Shown: piece after piece, positions 1-5,959 of the stretch
Position numbering within the stretch: position 1 is the stretch's first letter
How the letters are laid out: every line of letters starts with the position of its first letter
NCBI GenBank assembly: GCA_002067565.1
Contig: MVQZ01000271.1
Coordinates: 1 to 7,896 of the forward strand
DNA from: Methanobacterium sp. PtaU1.Bin242
Lineage (GTDB): Archaea > Methanobacteriota > Methanobacteria > Methanobacteriales > Methanobacteriaceae
DNA length: 7,896 bases
Reading direction: 5' to 3'
Notes under the pieces: model-generated
The model's database searches: none
Told to the model about the DNA's origin: nothing
Seen by the model: the letters and a program-made list of their open reading frames with translations, nothing else
Program-made: the position numbers and the translations under genes

Positions 1-677
1 AGTTTTCTTATCTGCAGGAGTGAATCTGCTCTTTCTTTAATAGTTTCACCTATACCAATTAATAAACCCGTTGTGAAAGGTATTTTAAGTTTTCCCGCAT
101 TTTCTATAGTTTTTAATCTTAGTTTTGGTTCTTTTCCAGGACTTTTTGAATGGACAACCGTTTGCATGAGTCTGGAACTGGAACTCTCCAGCATCAACCC
201 CATGGACGCGTTTACTTCCCTTAAAAGTTTCAATTCATTTTTTTTAAGTATCCCGGGATTACTGTGGGGTAGAAGATTTGTATTATCCAGTGTTTCCTCA
301 CAGAGGAAATATAGGTATTCCACCATACTGGTAAACCCCATTTTATCCAGGGCACAACTAACCTCATAAAACTCATCCGCACCTTCACCAAAGGTGAAAA
401 GAGCTTCATGACAGGCATATTCATCTGCTTTTTTCAGGATCTCTTTTACTTCCTTGATTTCCATCAGTATGGTGGCATCAAAACTTTCCGGCCCCCTGCG
501 ATAGACGCAGTATCCACATTCATTGCGACATATATCAGTTAGGGGTAAGAAAACATTTTTAGAATAAGTTATGGTTGATTCATCCCTATTAGAATTGGCA
601 TCCGCCATCAAAGACAAGAACTCCCTGTAATCTGCATTAAGATAAGATATTATATTATCCTTTGACAATCTAGGCAT
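1..677 (-). CDS. cofG: 7,8-didemethyl-8-hydroxy-5-deazariboflavin synthase subunit CofG, 3' end outside window
   Basis: Radical SAM enzyme that with CofH builds the F0 chromophore of coenzyme F420 from a tyrosine-derived adduct and 5-amino-6-ribitylaminouracil; cytosolic. I translated 225 codons from the ATG at 677-675; the rest of the family's usual 340-370 residues lies beyond position 1. The [4Fe-4S]/SAM motif CRNECGYC has Cys50, Cys54 and Cys57. Other CofG-type stretches are ITYSKNVFLPLTD (36-48), EALFTFGE, LLPHSNPG, REVNASMGLMLESSS and IPFTTGLLIGIGET, which follow the CofG rather than the CofH or BioB pattern. A GAGG ribosome site (minus strand, 688-685) lies 7 nt upstream of the ATG. 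A 147-bp gap separates it from the upstream gene, with TATA-like sequence, so it probably has its own promoter although it is co-oriented with mptA. The family assignment is confident; it rests on remembered family motifs, not a search. Confidence 0.95.
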   Translation of the reverse strand, partial: MPRLSKDNIISYLNADYREFLSLMADANSNRDESTITYSKNVFLPLTDICRNECGYCVYRRGPESFDATILMEIKEVKEILKKADEYACHEALFTFGEGADEFYEVSCALDKMGFTSMVEYLYFLCEETLDNTNLLPHSNPGILKKNELKLLREVNASMGLMLESSSSRLMQTVVHSKSPGKEPKLRLKTIENAGKLKIPFTTGLLIGIGETIKERADSLLQIRK

Positions 678-692
678 GTTTTTTCCTCGGGG

Positions 693-721
693 TGGTTTAA
701 ATCTCTTGAAATGGTTTAAAT
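693..721. repeat. tandem 10-bp direct repeat in the cofG leader
   Basis: The 10-mer TGGTTTAAAT occurs at 693-702 and again at 712-721 on the plus strand, an offset of 19 bp or about two helical turns. Both copies lie between the probable TATA element and the cofG ATG at 677. The spacing suits a protein that binds one DNA face twice, but the motif is AT-rich and chance cannot be excluded. Confidence 0.5.
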
Positions 722-727
722 TTGAAT

Positions 728-750
728 TTTAAATACTATAACCTATAAAG
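728..750 (-). promoter_or_regulatory. candidate cofG promoter (TATA elements)
   Basis: Read on the minus strand this stretch gives CTTTATAG (750-743) and then TAGTATTTAAA (738-728). Either could be an archaeal box A. With initiation about 25 bp downstream, the leader would be roughly 25-45 nt and would contain the GAGG site and one or both copies of the TGGTTTAAAT repeat. The choice between the two boxes is inference. Confidence 0.4.
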
Positions 751-824
751 TCGAACAAATAAATCCCATCATTAGAGAAAATTCCTCATTAAATATCTGG
801 ATATAAGAATTTTTATCATTTAGT

Positions 825-1262
825 TTAGCTTTCTAAATTGGCCACCACCAGTTCTACAAATTTGGGACCAAATTCACTTTTGTCCATCCATAATATAATA
901 AAAACAGCAATATTATGTAATAGTCCTAAGGCATATTCCACATGACAGTTCATGGTTTCAAATGATTCTTTGAGCCTATATATTCCATATACGTCGGTTT
1001 CTCCTTGAATTTGCACCAGGGCTCTTATGTTTTCATCCATTATCCCTATTATATCTTTAGCTTCATCAGAGAAAACTTCGATTCTGCGCGCGCCAATATC
1101 ATCTAAAATATCAGAAATCACAGGCGCCATCTCCTCCGGTTTTATCTCTTTACGAGACATTCCCCGAACGATTAGCATTTGTGGTGTGTCCATGGATGGT
1201 TTGGACCCGTGGAAAGCTTCCAAATAGGTCATTATGTTTCTTGCAACTTCATGGGTTTTCAT
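825..1262 (-). CDS. conserved-looking protein of unknown function, translationally coupled to mptA
   Basis: A 145-residue soluble protein. The ATG at 1262-1260 overlaps the mptA TGA as ATGA, and a GGAGG site (1277-1273) sits 10 nt upstream inside mptA, so coupled translation is expected. No signal peptide is seen. The N-terminal half is mixed and charged (MKTHEVARNIMTYLEAF, then IVRGMSRKEIKPEEMAPVI around 31-49); the middle has IGARRIEVFSDEAKDIIGIMD (56-76) and QIQGETDVYGIY (84-95); the C-terminus has one hydrophobic helix, ALGLLHNIAVFIILWM (about 111-126), more likely a buried core helix than a membrane anchor because charged residues follow at once. No HD motif is present, so it is not the next pathway enzyme MptB. 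It may belong to one of the methanogen-restricted DUF families (DUF2120 came to mind, unverified). Placement between mptA and cofG suggests a role in methanopterin or F420 synthesis; that is inference only. Confidence 0.85.
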   Translation of the reverse strand: MKTHEVARNIMTYLEAFHGSKPSMDTPQMLIVRGMSRKEIKPEEMAPVISDILDDIGARRIEVFSDEAKDIIGIMDENIRALVQIQGETDVYGIYRLKESFETMNCHVEYALGLLHNIAVFIILWMDKSEFGPKFVELVVANLES

Positions 1263-2215
1263 TTGTTTTGGTCCTCCACATTGGTTATTTCTGCTTTGAG
1301 ATCACCTAACATGGCTACTTTTTCTGCAAATGCATTATGACGGTGAATACTTTCCTCATTGACCTGTCTGACAGTTACCAGCGTGTCATCTGGTAAATGT
1401 GAATATTGCTCTATGATTTTTTGTACCATATTTCGTACACAATCTTCCACAAACATGGGATTTTTATGCGCATTGACCACTACTGCGTTTTCATCAGTCC
1501 TCTTTAAAAGTTCACAAACAGGAGCACTCATAGAATCTTCAATTATCCTTATTATGTCCTCTCCTCGAATCAAATGTTGTGCCGGTACTTCCATCATAAT
1601 CATTCCTCTGCCCCTCTGGTTGTGGGAGGCAAATGAAACTGTTTCTAAAACCTTCTGTGTGGTCTCTTTATCCAAAAACTTAAGTAACTCTATTTTAGCA
1701 GATTCACGAGTGGATTCCTGGGCACAGGGGCATACGGTCATTCCCACTACTTCTGCACCGATCATTTTTCTTATAACCACTTCATCCCCATCTCTATAAC
1801 CAATGGCATCAGCCATGATGTTGGTCATTTCCTGGGTTTTATGACGGGTTATTGGGGACTCCTTAAGGATCATGAAATCACTTTTCATACTTACTTCTGC
1901 CCTTTTGGCGTATTTATGTTTTTTAAGAAGGCGGCTGACGATTTCAGCGCAAAGTGACTCAATTTCCACTGTTGTTTCTTCCACTGCTTCTTCCAAAACT
2001 TCACTGATAGCCTCCGGGTTCCGGGACATGTGAATTCCCCTTTTGGTGCTGGGAAGGTCAACAAAGGCATCAAATGTGGGAATGAGAACTATAGGTCTTT
2101 TTCTATCTCTTTCGATTTTTAGAAGTTTTTTAACACCTGTAACCCCTACTCTGGTGAGATGTACGGGTATGGTTGGTGTCTTCTCCTGGGTGTCAGGAAA
2201 ACATGATAGGTCCAA
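1259..2215 (-). CDS. mptA: GTP cyclohydrolase MptA (archaeal GTP cyclohydrolase IV)
   Basis: First committed enzyme of tetrahydromethanopterin synthesis: a metal-dependent enzyme converting GTP to 7,8-dihydroneopterin 2',3'-cyclic phosphate; cytosolic, FolE2-type T-fold. The 318 residues match the family's usual length. Family stretches are IPVHLTRVGVTGVKKLL (16-32), TFDAFVDLPSTKRGIHMSRNPE (47-68), VCPCAQES (161-168), SHNQRGRGMIMMEVP (197-211), HKNPMFVED (250-258) and ESIHRHNAFAE (288-298). By analogy with FolE2, Cys164, His198, Glu257 and a His of the HRH motif are likely metal or catalytic residues. The start is a TTG at 2215-2213: an in-frame TGA lies three codons upstream, the next ATG is Met63 inside the conserved core, and GGGGTGA lies 6 nt upstream. 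It is first in a unit with the overlapping 145-residue gene. The function is confident. Confidence 0.95.
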   Translation of the reverse strand: MDLSCFPDTQEKTPTIPVHLTRVGVTGVKKLLKIERDRKRPIVLIPTFDAFVDLPSTKRGIHMSRNPEAISEVLEEAVEETTVEIESLCAEIVSRLLKKHKYAKRAEVSMKSDFMILKESPITRHKTQEMTNIMADAIGYRDGDEVVIRKMIGAEVVGMTVCPCAQESTRESAKIELLKFLDKETTQKVLETVSFASHNQRGRGMIMMEVPAQHLIRGEDIIRIIEDSMSAPVCELLKRTDENAVVVNAHKNPMFVEDCVRNMVQKIIEQYSHLPDDTLVTVRQVNEESIHRHNAFAEKVAMLGDLKAEITNVEDQNK

Positions 2216-2221
2216 CTTTTT

Positions 2222-2228
2222 TCACCCC
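2222..2228 (-). promoter_or_regulatory. ribosome binding site deciding the TTG start of mptA
   Basis: Minus-strand GGGGTGA, matching the archaeal GGAGGTGA anti-SD complement, ends 6 nt before the TTG at 2215. The same bases form a two-codon reading frame ATG GGG TGA (2230-2222) whose stop is in frame with mptA, which excludes any longer mptA start. Confidence 0.7.
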
Positions 2229-2255
2229 ATGGTAAATAATTCCATCTTTTAAGGT

Positions 2256-2273
2256 ACTTTATACTTTTTTTAG
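2256..2273 (-). promoter_or_regulatory. candidate mptA promoter
   Basis: Minus-strand AAAAAAAGTATAAAGTAC has an A/G-rich BRE-like run followed by TATAAA (2263-2258). Initiation about 24 bp downstream would fall near 2236, giving a leader of about 20 nt that still contains the GGGGTGA ribosome site. Confidence 0.55.
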
Positions 2274-2400
2274 TGCTAAATTAAAAATTTGATATTAAAA
2301 ATAACTTTTTTTACAAAAAAAACCATTCATGCTTAATATTTTAATTTTTATCATATCCTGTGATCATCCCCATTAACCATAAGATTCCCATAATTTGGTC

Positions 2401-2446
2401 AGTTGATTATATAGGGTGTTATAAGAATGATGGATTCTTATCAACT
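2401..2446. repeat. bulged inverted repeat (possible structured RNA)
   Basis: ATAAGAAT (2421-2428) pairs perfectly with ATTCTTAT (2434-2441) around the 5-nt loop GATGG. Outside it, AGTTGA (2401-2406) pairs with TCAACT (2441-2446), leaving a one-sided bulge of about 14 nt (2407-2420) and one shared base at 2441. The pairing holds on either strand. It is the only marked secondary structure in the 380-bp gap. Whether it is transcribed is unknown. Confidence 0.5.
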
Positions 2447-2507
2447 ATATATTATTTTCTATAATATCGTTTGTTTATTACATACTCTGTTAAACATAAT
2501 AACTTTA

Positions 2508-2536
2508 ATAAATGAAATAAAAATGATATAAAAAGT
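2508..2536 (-). terminator. U-tract terminator region of the deacetylase/223-residue gene unit
   Basis: About 60-90 nt past the stop of the 2597-3268 gene, the minus strand carries successive T runs (CTACTTTTTATATCATTTTTATTTCATTTATT in pieces, T5 runs at 2534-2530 and 2523-2519). Archaeal termination commonly uses such U-rich tracts without a hairpin. Position within the tract is not resolved. Confidence 0.35.
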
Positions 2537-2596
2537 AGAATAACAGTATTTAGAAATATAAGAGCTTATTAATATTAAAGAATAAATAATTCAGAG

Positions 2597-3268
2597 TTAA
2601 GATAAAATTTTAAGCAAATCTTCGGCAGAAATGTCTTTTAAACCTTCGAAATTTATAATTTTAGCATTATAAAGTTTTTCAGCCCTTTTTGCTAGAATTT
2701 GTCCTGATTTGTCCTTCTCTACCAACACTATTACCTGTTCAACTGCAAATTGGTCTTTTTTCCGTTCAATATCATTTTTAACATGCGATATTTTCTTTTT
2801 TATGGATTGTAATGCATTATCCGGTATTTGTGGGTTTATTTCTTTCATATCCTCTATCTGCAGTGGCACTCCTGCCACCACTATCCTCTGTGGATTCACA
2901 GCTAACTTGGTCAAAGCTTTTTTAAAACTATTTTTTGTAGTTAATATCAAATATTCCCCCGATAAACTCTTTATTTCATCTTCGACATCGATTTTATCAA
3001 TGACTCCAAAGTCTGCCAGTATATCATCAATTTTATCCCTTACTGCGATTATTCGATCACAGAAAATCCGGGCATTCTCCTCATCCAGGACATGAGTAGG
3101 TCTGCTTGTATATAAAAACTCTTCTAAATCTATAATATTATCTATAATTTCTCCAAAGGTGATGAAATCTATTTTTCCCCCTATAGGCGTTTTTAAAATT
3201 TCTTTTCCCTTTGATTTTCCAGCTTCTTCTAAAAGCATTTGCGCTTGTTTGTAACGGAATTTCTCCAT
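2597..3268 (-). CDS. protein of unknown function, operon partner of the deacetylase-family gene
   Basis: A 223-residue cytosolic-looking protein with no signal peptide or membrane segment. The ATG at 3268-3266 has GGGTGAT just upstream (spacing about 4 nt), a strong site. The N-terminal half is helical and acidic (FGEIIDNIIDLEEFL 38-52; DRIIAVRDKIDDIL 71-84). The C-terminal half has two alternating strand/helix blocks: EYLILTTKNSFKKALTKL then RIVVAGVPLQ (105-137), and EQVIVLVEKDKSGQILAKRAEKLYNAKIINFEG (177-209), separated by a lysine-rich helix KKKISHVKNDIERKKDQF (157-174). That suggests a small alpha/beta domain, but I see no P-loop, metal-binding or dinucleotide motif. It may be one of the methanogen DUF families (DUF2100 is my unverified guess). 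It follows the deacetylase-family gene by 31 nt and ends that unit. Function not inferable from sequence. Confidence 0.88.
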   Translation of the reverse strand: MEKFRYKQAQMLLEEAGKSKGKEILKTPIGGKIDFITFGEIIDNIIDLEEFLYTSRPTHVLDEENARIFCDRIIAVRDKIDDILADFGVIDKIDVEDEIKSLSGEYLILTTKNSFKKALTKLAVNPQRIVVAGVPLQIEDMKEINPQIPDNALQSIKKKISHVKNDIERKKDQFAVEQVIVLVEKDKSGQILAKRAEKLYNAKIINFEGLKDISAEDLLKILS

Positions 3269-3299
3269 AAAATCACCCTAATAAGTAGATAATCTGTGC

Positions 3300-4346
3300 T
3301 TAAAATTCATAAAATGGTGAGAAAATTTTTTTTATTTCATTTAATAAATCTTTTGTTTCTCTGTGAACCTTTTGGTTCCTCTGCTTTAGATTTGATTTGT
3401 TTTCTTTAATATTTCCATCTTCAAAATTTATGTTTGCATTTAAACCGTTTATTAACTTCTGATTGCACCGATAAAGGGCGGATAAATCATAACCTCCTTC
3501 CAAAATCAGAGCTAAAGATGGGGTTATTTCCATCATTTCCATGGCAACCCACTGGTAAAAATCATCATTTAGATTAATACTGGAGAGAGGATCATCTTGA
3601 TGGCCGTCAAAACCAACATCAACCAGATAAAAGTCAGCTTTAAATTTATCTGCAACGGGTTTCAGTATATTCTCCAGGATGTATATATAATCAGAAGTAT
3701 TGGATCCTGGGGGTAAAGGAATATTCAAATTTCTTCCCTCTGCTTCCCCTCTTCCTATCTCCTCTATGAATCCTGATCCTGGAAAAATAGTTCTTGGATC
3801 CTGATGAATGGATATATAAAGCACCTGAGGATCCTCATAAAATATTTCTGCAGTACCATTGCCATAATGTACATCGAAATCAAATATAAAAAATTTTTTT
3901 ATATTATAAACTTCCCTGAGATATTTCAGGACCACCGCCAGATTATTGAAAAAACAGAACCCCATAGCCCTATCTCTCGTAGCATGATGTCCAGGGGGTC
4001 TTCCAATAGAATAAGCACTCTTTTCTCCTTCTAATACTAGTTTTGCAGCTTTTATAGCTCCTCCTGCAGATAGTTTGGCTATTTGATAAGTTTGAGGTGA
4101 TGCCATAGTATCGAAATCAAGATAACCTCCTCCCTGCTGACAGAAAGCTTTGATTTTTGCCACATGTTCCGGGGAATGAACTCTTAACAAATCATCTTCC
4201 CCTGCCATTTCCGGTTCAAAAATACCATTTTGACCTGCATCCATCTCTTTAATGGCCTTTATAATTACCTGAGTTCTTTCCTTGTTTTCAGGATGATTTC
4301 CAGTTTCATGTTTCTGATAATCTTCTGAGTACACTATGGCTGTCAA
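3300..4346 (-). CDS. histone deacetylase superfamily hydrolase (class II / AcuC / acetylpolyamine amidohydrolase type)
   Basis: Zinc-dependent deacetylase of 348 residues, close to the usual size of archaeal and bacterial single-domain members. Motifs in order: GNHPENKERT (16-25), RPPGHHATRDRAMGFCFFNN (116-135) with the paired His120/His121, FDFDVHYGNGT (155-165) with probable zinc ligands Asp158 and His160, SIHQ (179-182), NIPLPPGS (208-215), VGFDGHQDDPL (244-254) with probable ligand Asp247, and LEGGYDL (282-288) with the transition-state Tyr286. No key residue is missing, so it should be active. Residues after about 305 are a polar tail with a C-terminal helix. The substrate is open: acetylated chromatin protein, other acetyl-lysine, or acetylpolyamine. 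The start is a TTG (4346-4344) with GGGGG 6 nt upstream and an in-frame TAA five codons before it; GTG at codon 5 is an alternative. The 223-residue unknown gene follows after 31 nt. Confidence 0.93.
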   Translation of the reverse strand: MTAIVYSEDYQKHETGNHPENKERTQVIIKAIKEMDAGQNGIFEPEMAGEDDLLRVHSPEHVAKIKAFCQQGGGYLDFDTMASPQTYQIAKLSAGGAIKAAKLVLEGEKSAYSIGRPPGHHATRDRAMGFCFFNNLAVVLKYLREVYNIKKFFIFDFDVHYGNGTAEIFYEDPQVLYISIHQDPRTIFPGSGFIEEIGRGEAEGRNLNIPLPPGSNTSDYIYILENILKPVADKFKADFYLVDVGFDGHQDDPLSSINLNDDFYQWVAMEMMEITPSLALILEGGYDLSALYRCNQKLINGLNANINFEDGNIKENKSNLKQRNQKVHRETKDLLNEIKKIFSPFYEF

Positions 4347-4364
4347 AAAAAGCCCCCATTACTC

Positions 4365-4392
4365 TATTGGGATATATTTTAATTTCCCAATA
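4365..4392. promoter_or_regulatory. perfect 8-bp dyad over the deacetylase core promoter (candidate operator)
   Basis: TATTGGGA (4365-4372) and TCCCAATA (4385-4392) are exact inverted repeats around the 12-bp spacer TATATTTTAATT, so half-site centres are 20 bp apart, about two helical turns. On the minus strand the spacer contains AATATA, a possible box A; another TATA-like stretch lies just upstream (about 4388-4412). Either choice puts the dyad on the TATA box or the initiation site of the gene starting at 4346. A homodimeric repressor site is the simplest reading; an RNA hairpin in the leader is the alternative. Confidence 0.6.
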
Positions 4393-4440
4393 TTTTAATT
4401 TCTAAATATTAAAACATAATTTAATTAAACATAATAATGT

Positions 4441-4986
4441 TCATCTTTCTATACAAACTTCCTGTCCGAACTTATTCCAATGTATTAATTCATCTAATTC
4501 TCGTCTGGGAGGTGGTAGTGGAGTTTCATCAGGATAACCAAATGGAATTAGGGCAACTGGTCTCAGGTGTCGGGGAAGTACCACCGCCTCTGCCACCAGC
4601 CATTCATCGAAGGCACCCACCCAGCAGGCTCCCAACCCCAAGGCATGTATGGCCAGAAGCATGTTTTGACCGGCACACGCCGCATCCTGTATACAGAAAA
4701 GTTCCCTGCCCCTATCATTGTATATTGTGGCAGATTTATGCATATTTGCACATAAAACCATGACCACTGGAGCTTCACTTATAAAGTCCCGCATATAAGC
4801 TGCAGTGGTAAGTTTTTGCTTTATTTCTTGGTCATTTATTAATATTACATCCCAGCTTTGAAGATTACCAGCAGAAGGCGCCCACAAACCTGTTTCCAAT
4901 ATTTTATATATCAGTTGATCCTCTATCTCCATTTTTTTAAACTTACGGACGCTTCGTCGTTCAGATATTGCTTTAAAAACATCCAT
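4441..4986 (-). CDS. nitroreductase family FMN-dependent oxidoreductase
   Basis: A 181-residue flavoprotein of the usual single-domain length, acting in the cytosol as a homodimer in known relatives. Family signatures: N-terminal AISERRSVRKFKK (6-18) with the Arg cluster that contacts FMN phosphate, LWAPSAGNLQSWDV (34-47), FCIQDAACAGQNMLLAIHALGLGACWVGAF (97-126), and IPFGYPDETPLPPPRR (147-162). The physiological substrate cannot be read from sequence. I chose the ATG at 4986: GGGGG (4999-4995) lies 8 nt before it but only 2 nt before the alternative TTG at 4992. The gene follows taw2 after 13 nt with its ribosome site in the gap, so the two are very likely co-transcribed. Downstream, 94 bp separate it from the deacetylase-family gene. 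Confidence 0.92.
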   Translation of the reverse strand: MDVFKAISERRSVRKFKKMEIEDQLIYKILETGLWAPSAGNLQSWDVILINDQEIKQKLTTAAYMRDFISEAPVVMVLCANMHKSATIYNDRGRELFCIQDAACAGQNMLLAIHALGLGACWVGAFDEWLVAEAVVLPRHLRPVALIPFGYPDETPLPPPRRELDELIHWNKFGQEVCIER

Positions 4987-4999
4987 ATACAATACCCCC

Positions 5000-5728
5000 T
5001 TATTTCACCAAGGCATCTACCACCACATGATAAACACCAGGTGAGTATTTTTTTATTACCCTTCTATTCAATATTTCTACATCATGACCATCAGCGGCTT
5101 CTTTTATCCTTTCAACTGGTCTTATGAATTTTAATTTATCTGGAACAGATTCATGATAATGAATTACTCCCCCATCATCATTTAACGCTTCCAATGCCAC
5201 GTCCAGATAGTGATGGGTGTTTCCAATATAACCCATTAAAACCCGATCCGCCACACCACGAGGGGCTAAATCACGACAATCCCCAAATAATGGTTGTATT
5301 ATATCTGAAACTTTGTTTAATTCTATATTCTGACATAAATAGCCATGTGCTGTTGGATTTATCTCAACAGAATATATTTTTTCTACTGGAGAGTGTACCG
5401 CTATAGGTATGGAGAAATAACCTATACCCGCAAAAAGGTCCACCACTGTTTCTCCTTTCTGCACTATGCTTGCTATCCTCTTTCTTTCGGTAGTATTACC
5501 TTTAGACCACATTATACGAGAGACATCAAGCTTGAAAAGACAGTGATTTTCCTTATGAATAGTTTCTGTGCCTTCACCAACTATAACATCAACCTCTGGC
5601 TCCCGTTTTAAACCCCTGATCCGGCCCAGTTTAACTACTCGCTTTACACCAGGTATTTCTAAAAGTGTCTCAGGGTCTTCTACATCCCTTTTTATTACCA
5701 GGATGTCTCCAACAACCTTTCCTTTCAT
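5000..5728 (-). CDS. taw2: tRNA(Phe) 4-demethylwyosine-37 C7 aminocarboxypropyltransferase Taw2 (Trm5/TYW2 family)
   Basis: Transfers the 3-amino-3-carboxypropyl group of SAM to C7 of 4-demethylwyosine at position 37 of tRNA-Phe, a step of archaeal wyosine synthesis after Trm5 and Taw1. The 242 residues agree with the roughly 250 of the methanogen enzyme. An N-terminal small domain (1-55) is followed by TETIHKENHCLFKLDVSRIMWSKGN in pieces (54-78) with ERKR (81-84), SAM motif I DLFAGIGYFSIP (97-108), the acidic end of strand 2 (VEINPTAHGYL, 121-131), and RVLMGYIGNTHHYL (162-175) where Trm5 enzymes have an NLP-type motif. The MWSKGN and MGY variants point to Taw2 rather than the m1G37 methyltransferase Trm5. 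The C-terminal KKYSPGVYHVVVDA (226-239) is also family-typical. No ribosome site is seen before the ATG at 5728, so a leaderless transcript is likely. It heads the unit with the nitroreductase. Confidence 0.9.
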   Translation of the reverse strand: MKGKVVGDILVIKRDVEDPETLLEIPGVKRVVKLGRIRGLKREPEVDVIVGEGTETIHKENHCLFKLDVSRIMWSKGNTTERKRIASIVQKGETVVDLFAGIGYFSIPIAVHSPVEKIYSVEINPTAHGYLCQNIELNKVSDIIQPLFGDCRDLAPRGVADRVLMGYIGNTHHYLDVALEALNDDGGVIHYHESVPDKLKFIRPVERIKEAADGHDVEILNRRVIKKYSPGVYHVVVDALVK

Positions 5729-5753
5729 ATAATTTATATGAGTTTGAAATGTG

Positions 5754-5762
5754 TTAAATATT
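5754..5762 (-). promoter_or_regulatory. candidate taw2 box A, leaderless promoter
   Basis: Minus-strand AATATTTAA is centred about 29 bp before the ATG at 5728. Initiation at the usual archaeal distance would fall within a few bases of the start codon, which fits the absence of a Shine-Dalgarno motif. A nearer TATAAATT (5737-5730) is too close to serve the same start. Confidence 0.45.
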
Positions 5763-5959
5763 ATTATGAAAATTTTATTATTGCCAGAAATTATGAACTA
5801 TTCTTAATCATTAACTACAAAAATCGGAGAAAAATGGAATAGAAAATAAAATTGGATAAAAATATTCTATGACAAACATGATTATAGATATATACGATGA
5901 AATGAATTGAACAAAACTGATTTTTCAAAGAAACCTTTATAAGCATCTTAAGTTAAAAT

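Larger units (their letters stand above)
2276..2596. other. AT-rich intergenic region without a gene
   Basis: I see no credible reading frame on either strand. The region separates two minus-strand units and holds, from right to left, U-tract termination signals for the gene ending at 2597, a bulged stem-loop at 2401-2446, and the sequence leading to the mptA promoter. No tRNA or known riboswitch is recognised. Confidence 0.6.

Noticed and set aside
1359..1799. Plus-strand 146-codon open frame
   Set aside because: It is antisense to mptA, Ser/Thr/Ile-rich, without a ribosome site or family resemblance.
4401..4440. Near-direct repeat ATTATGTTTAAT / ATTATGTTTTAAT after the nitroreductase stop
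   Set aside because: Low-complexity A/T sequence; repeats of this size are expected in such DNA and no function is suggested.
4990..4992. TTG start for the nitroreductase two codons upstream
   Set aside because: The GGGGG site lies only 2 nt before it, but 8 nt before the ATG at 4986, which is the better start.
5869..5910. 13-codon reading frame beginning MTNMIIDIYD
   Set aside because: No ribosome site, very short, and no sign of conservation that can be judged from one sequence.
5894..5920. Possible C/D box small RNA (ACGATGA ... CTGA)
   Set aside because: The box C has one mismatch, no second C'/D' pair or flanking terminal stem is present, and such short motifs are frequent by chance.
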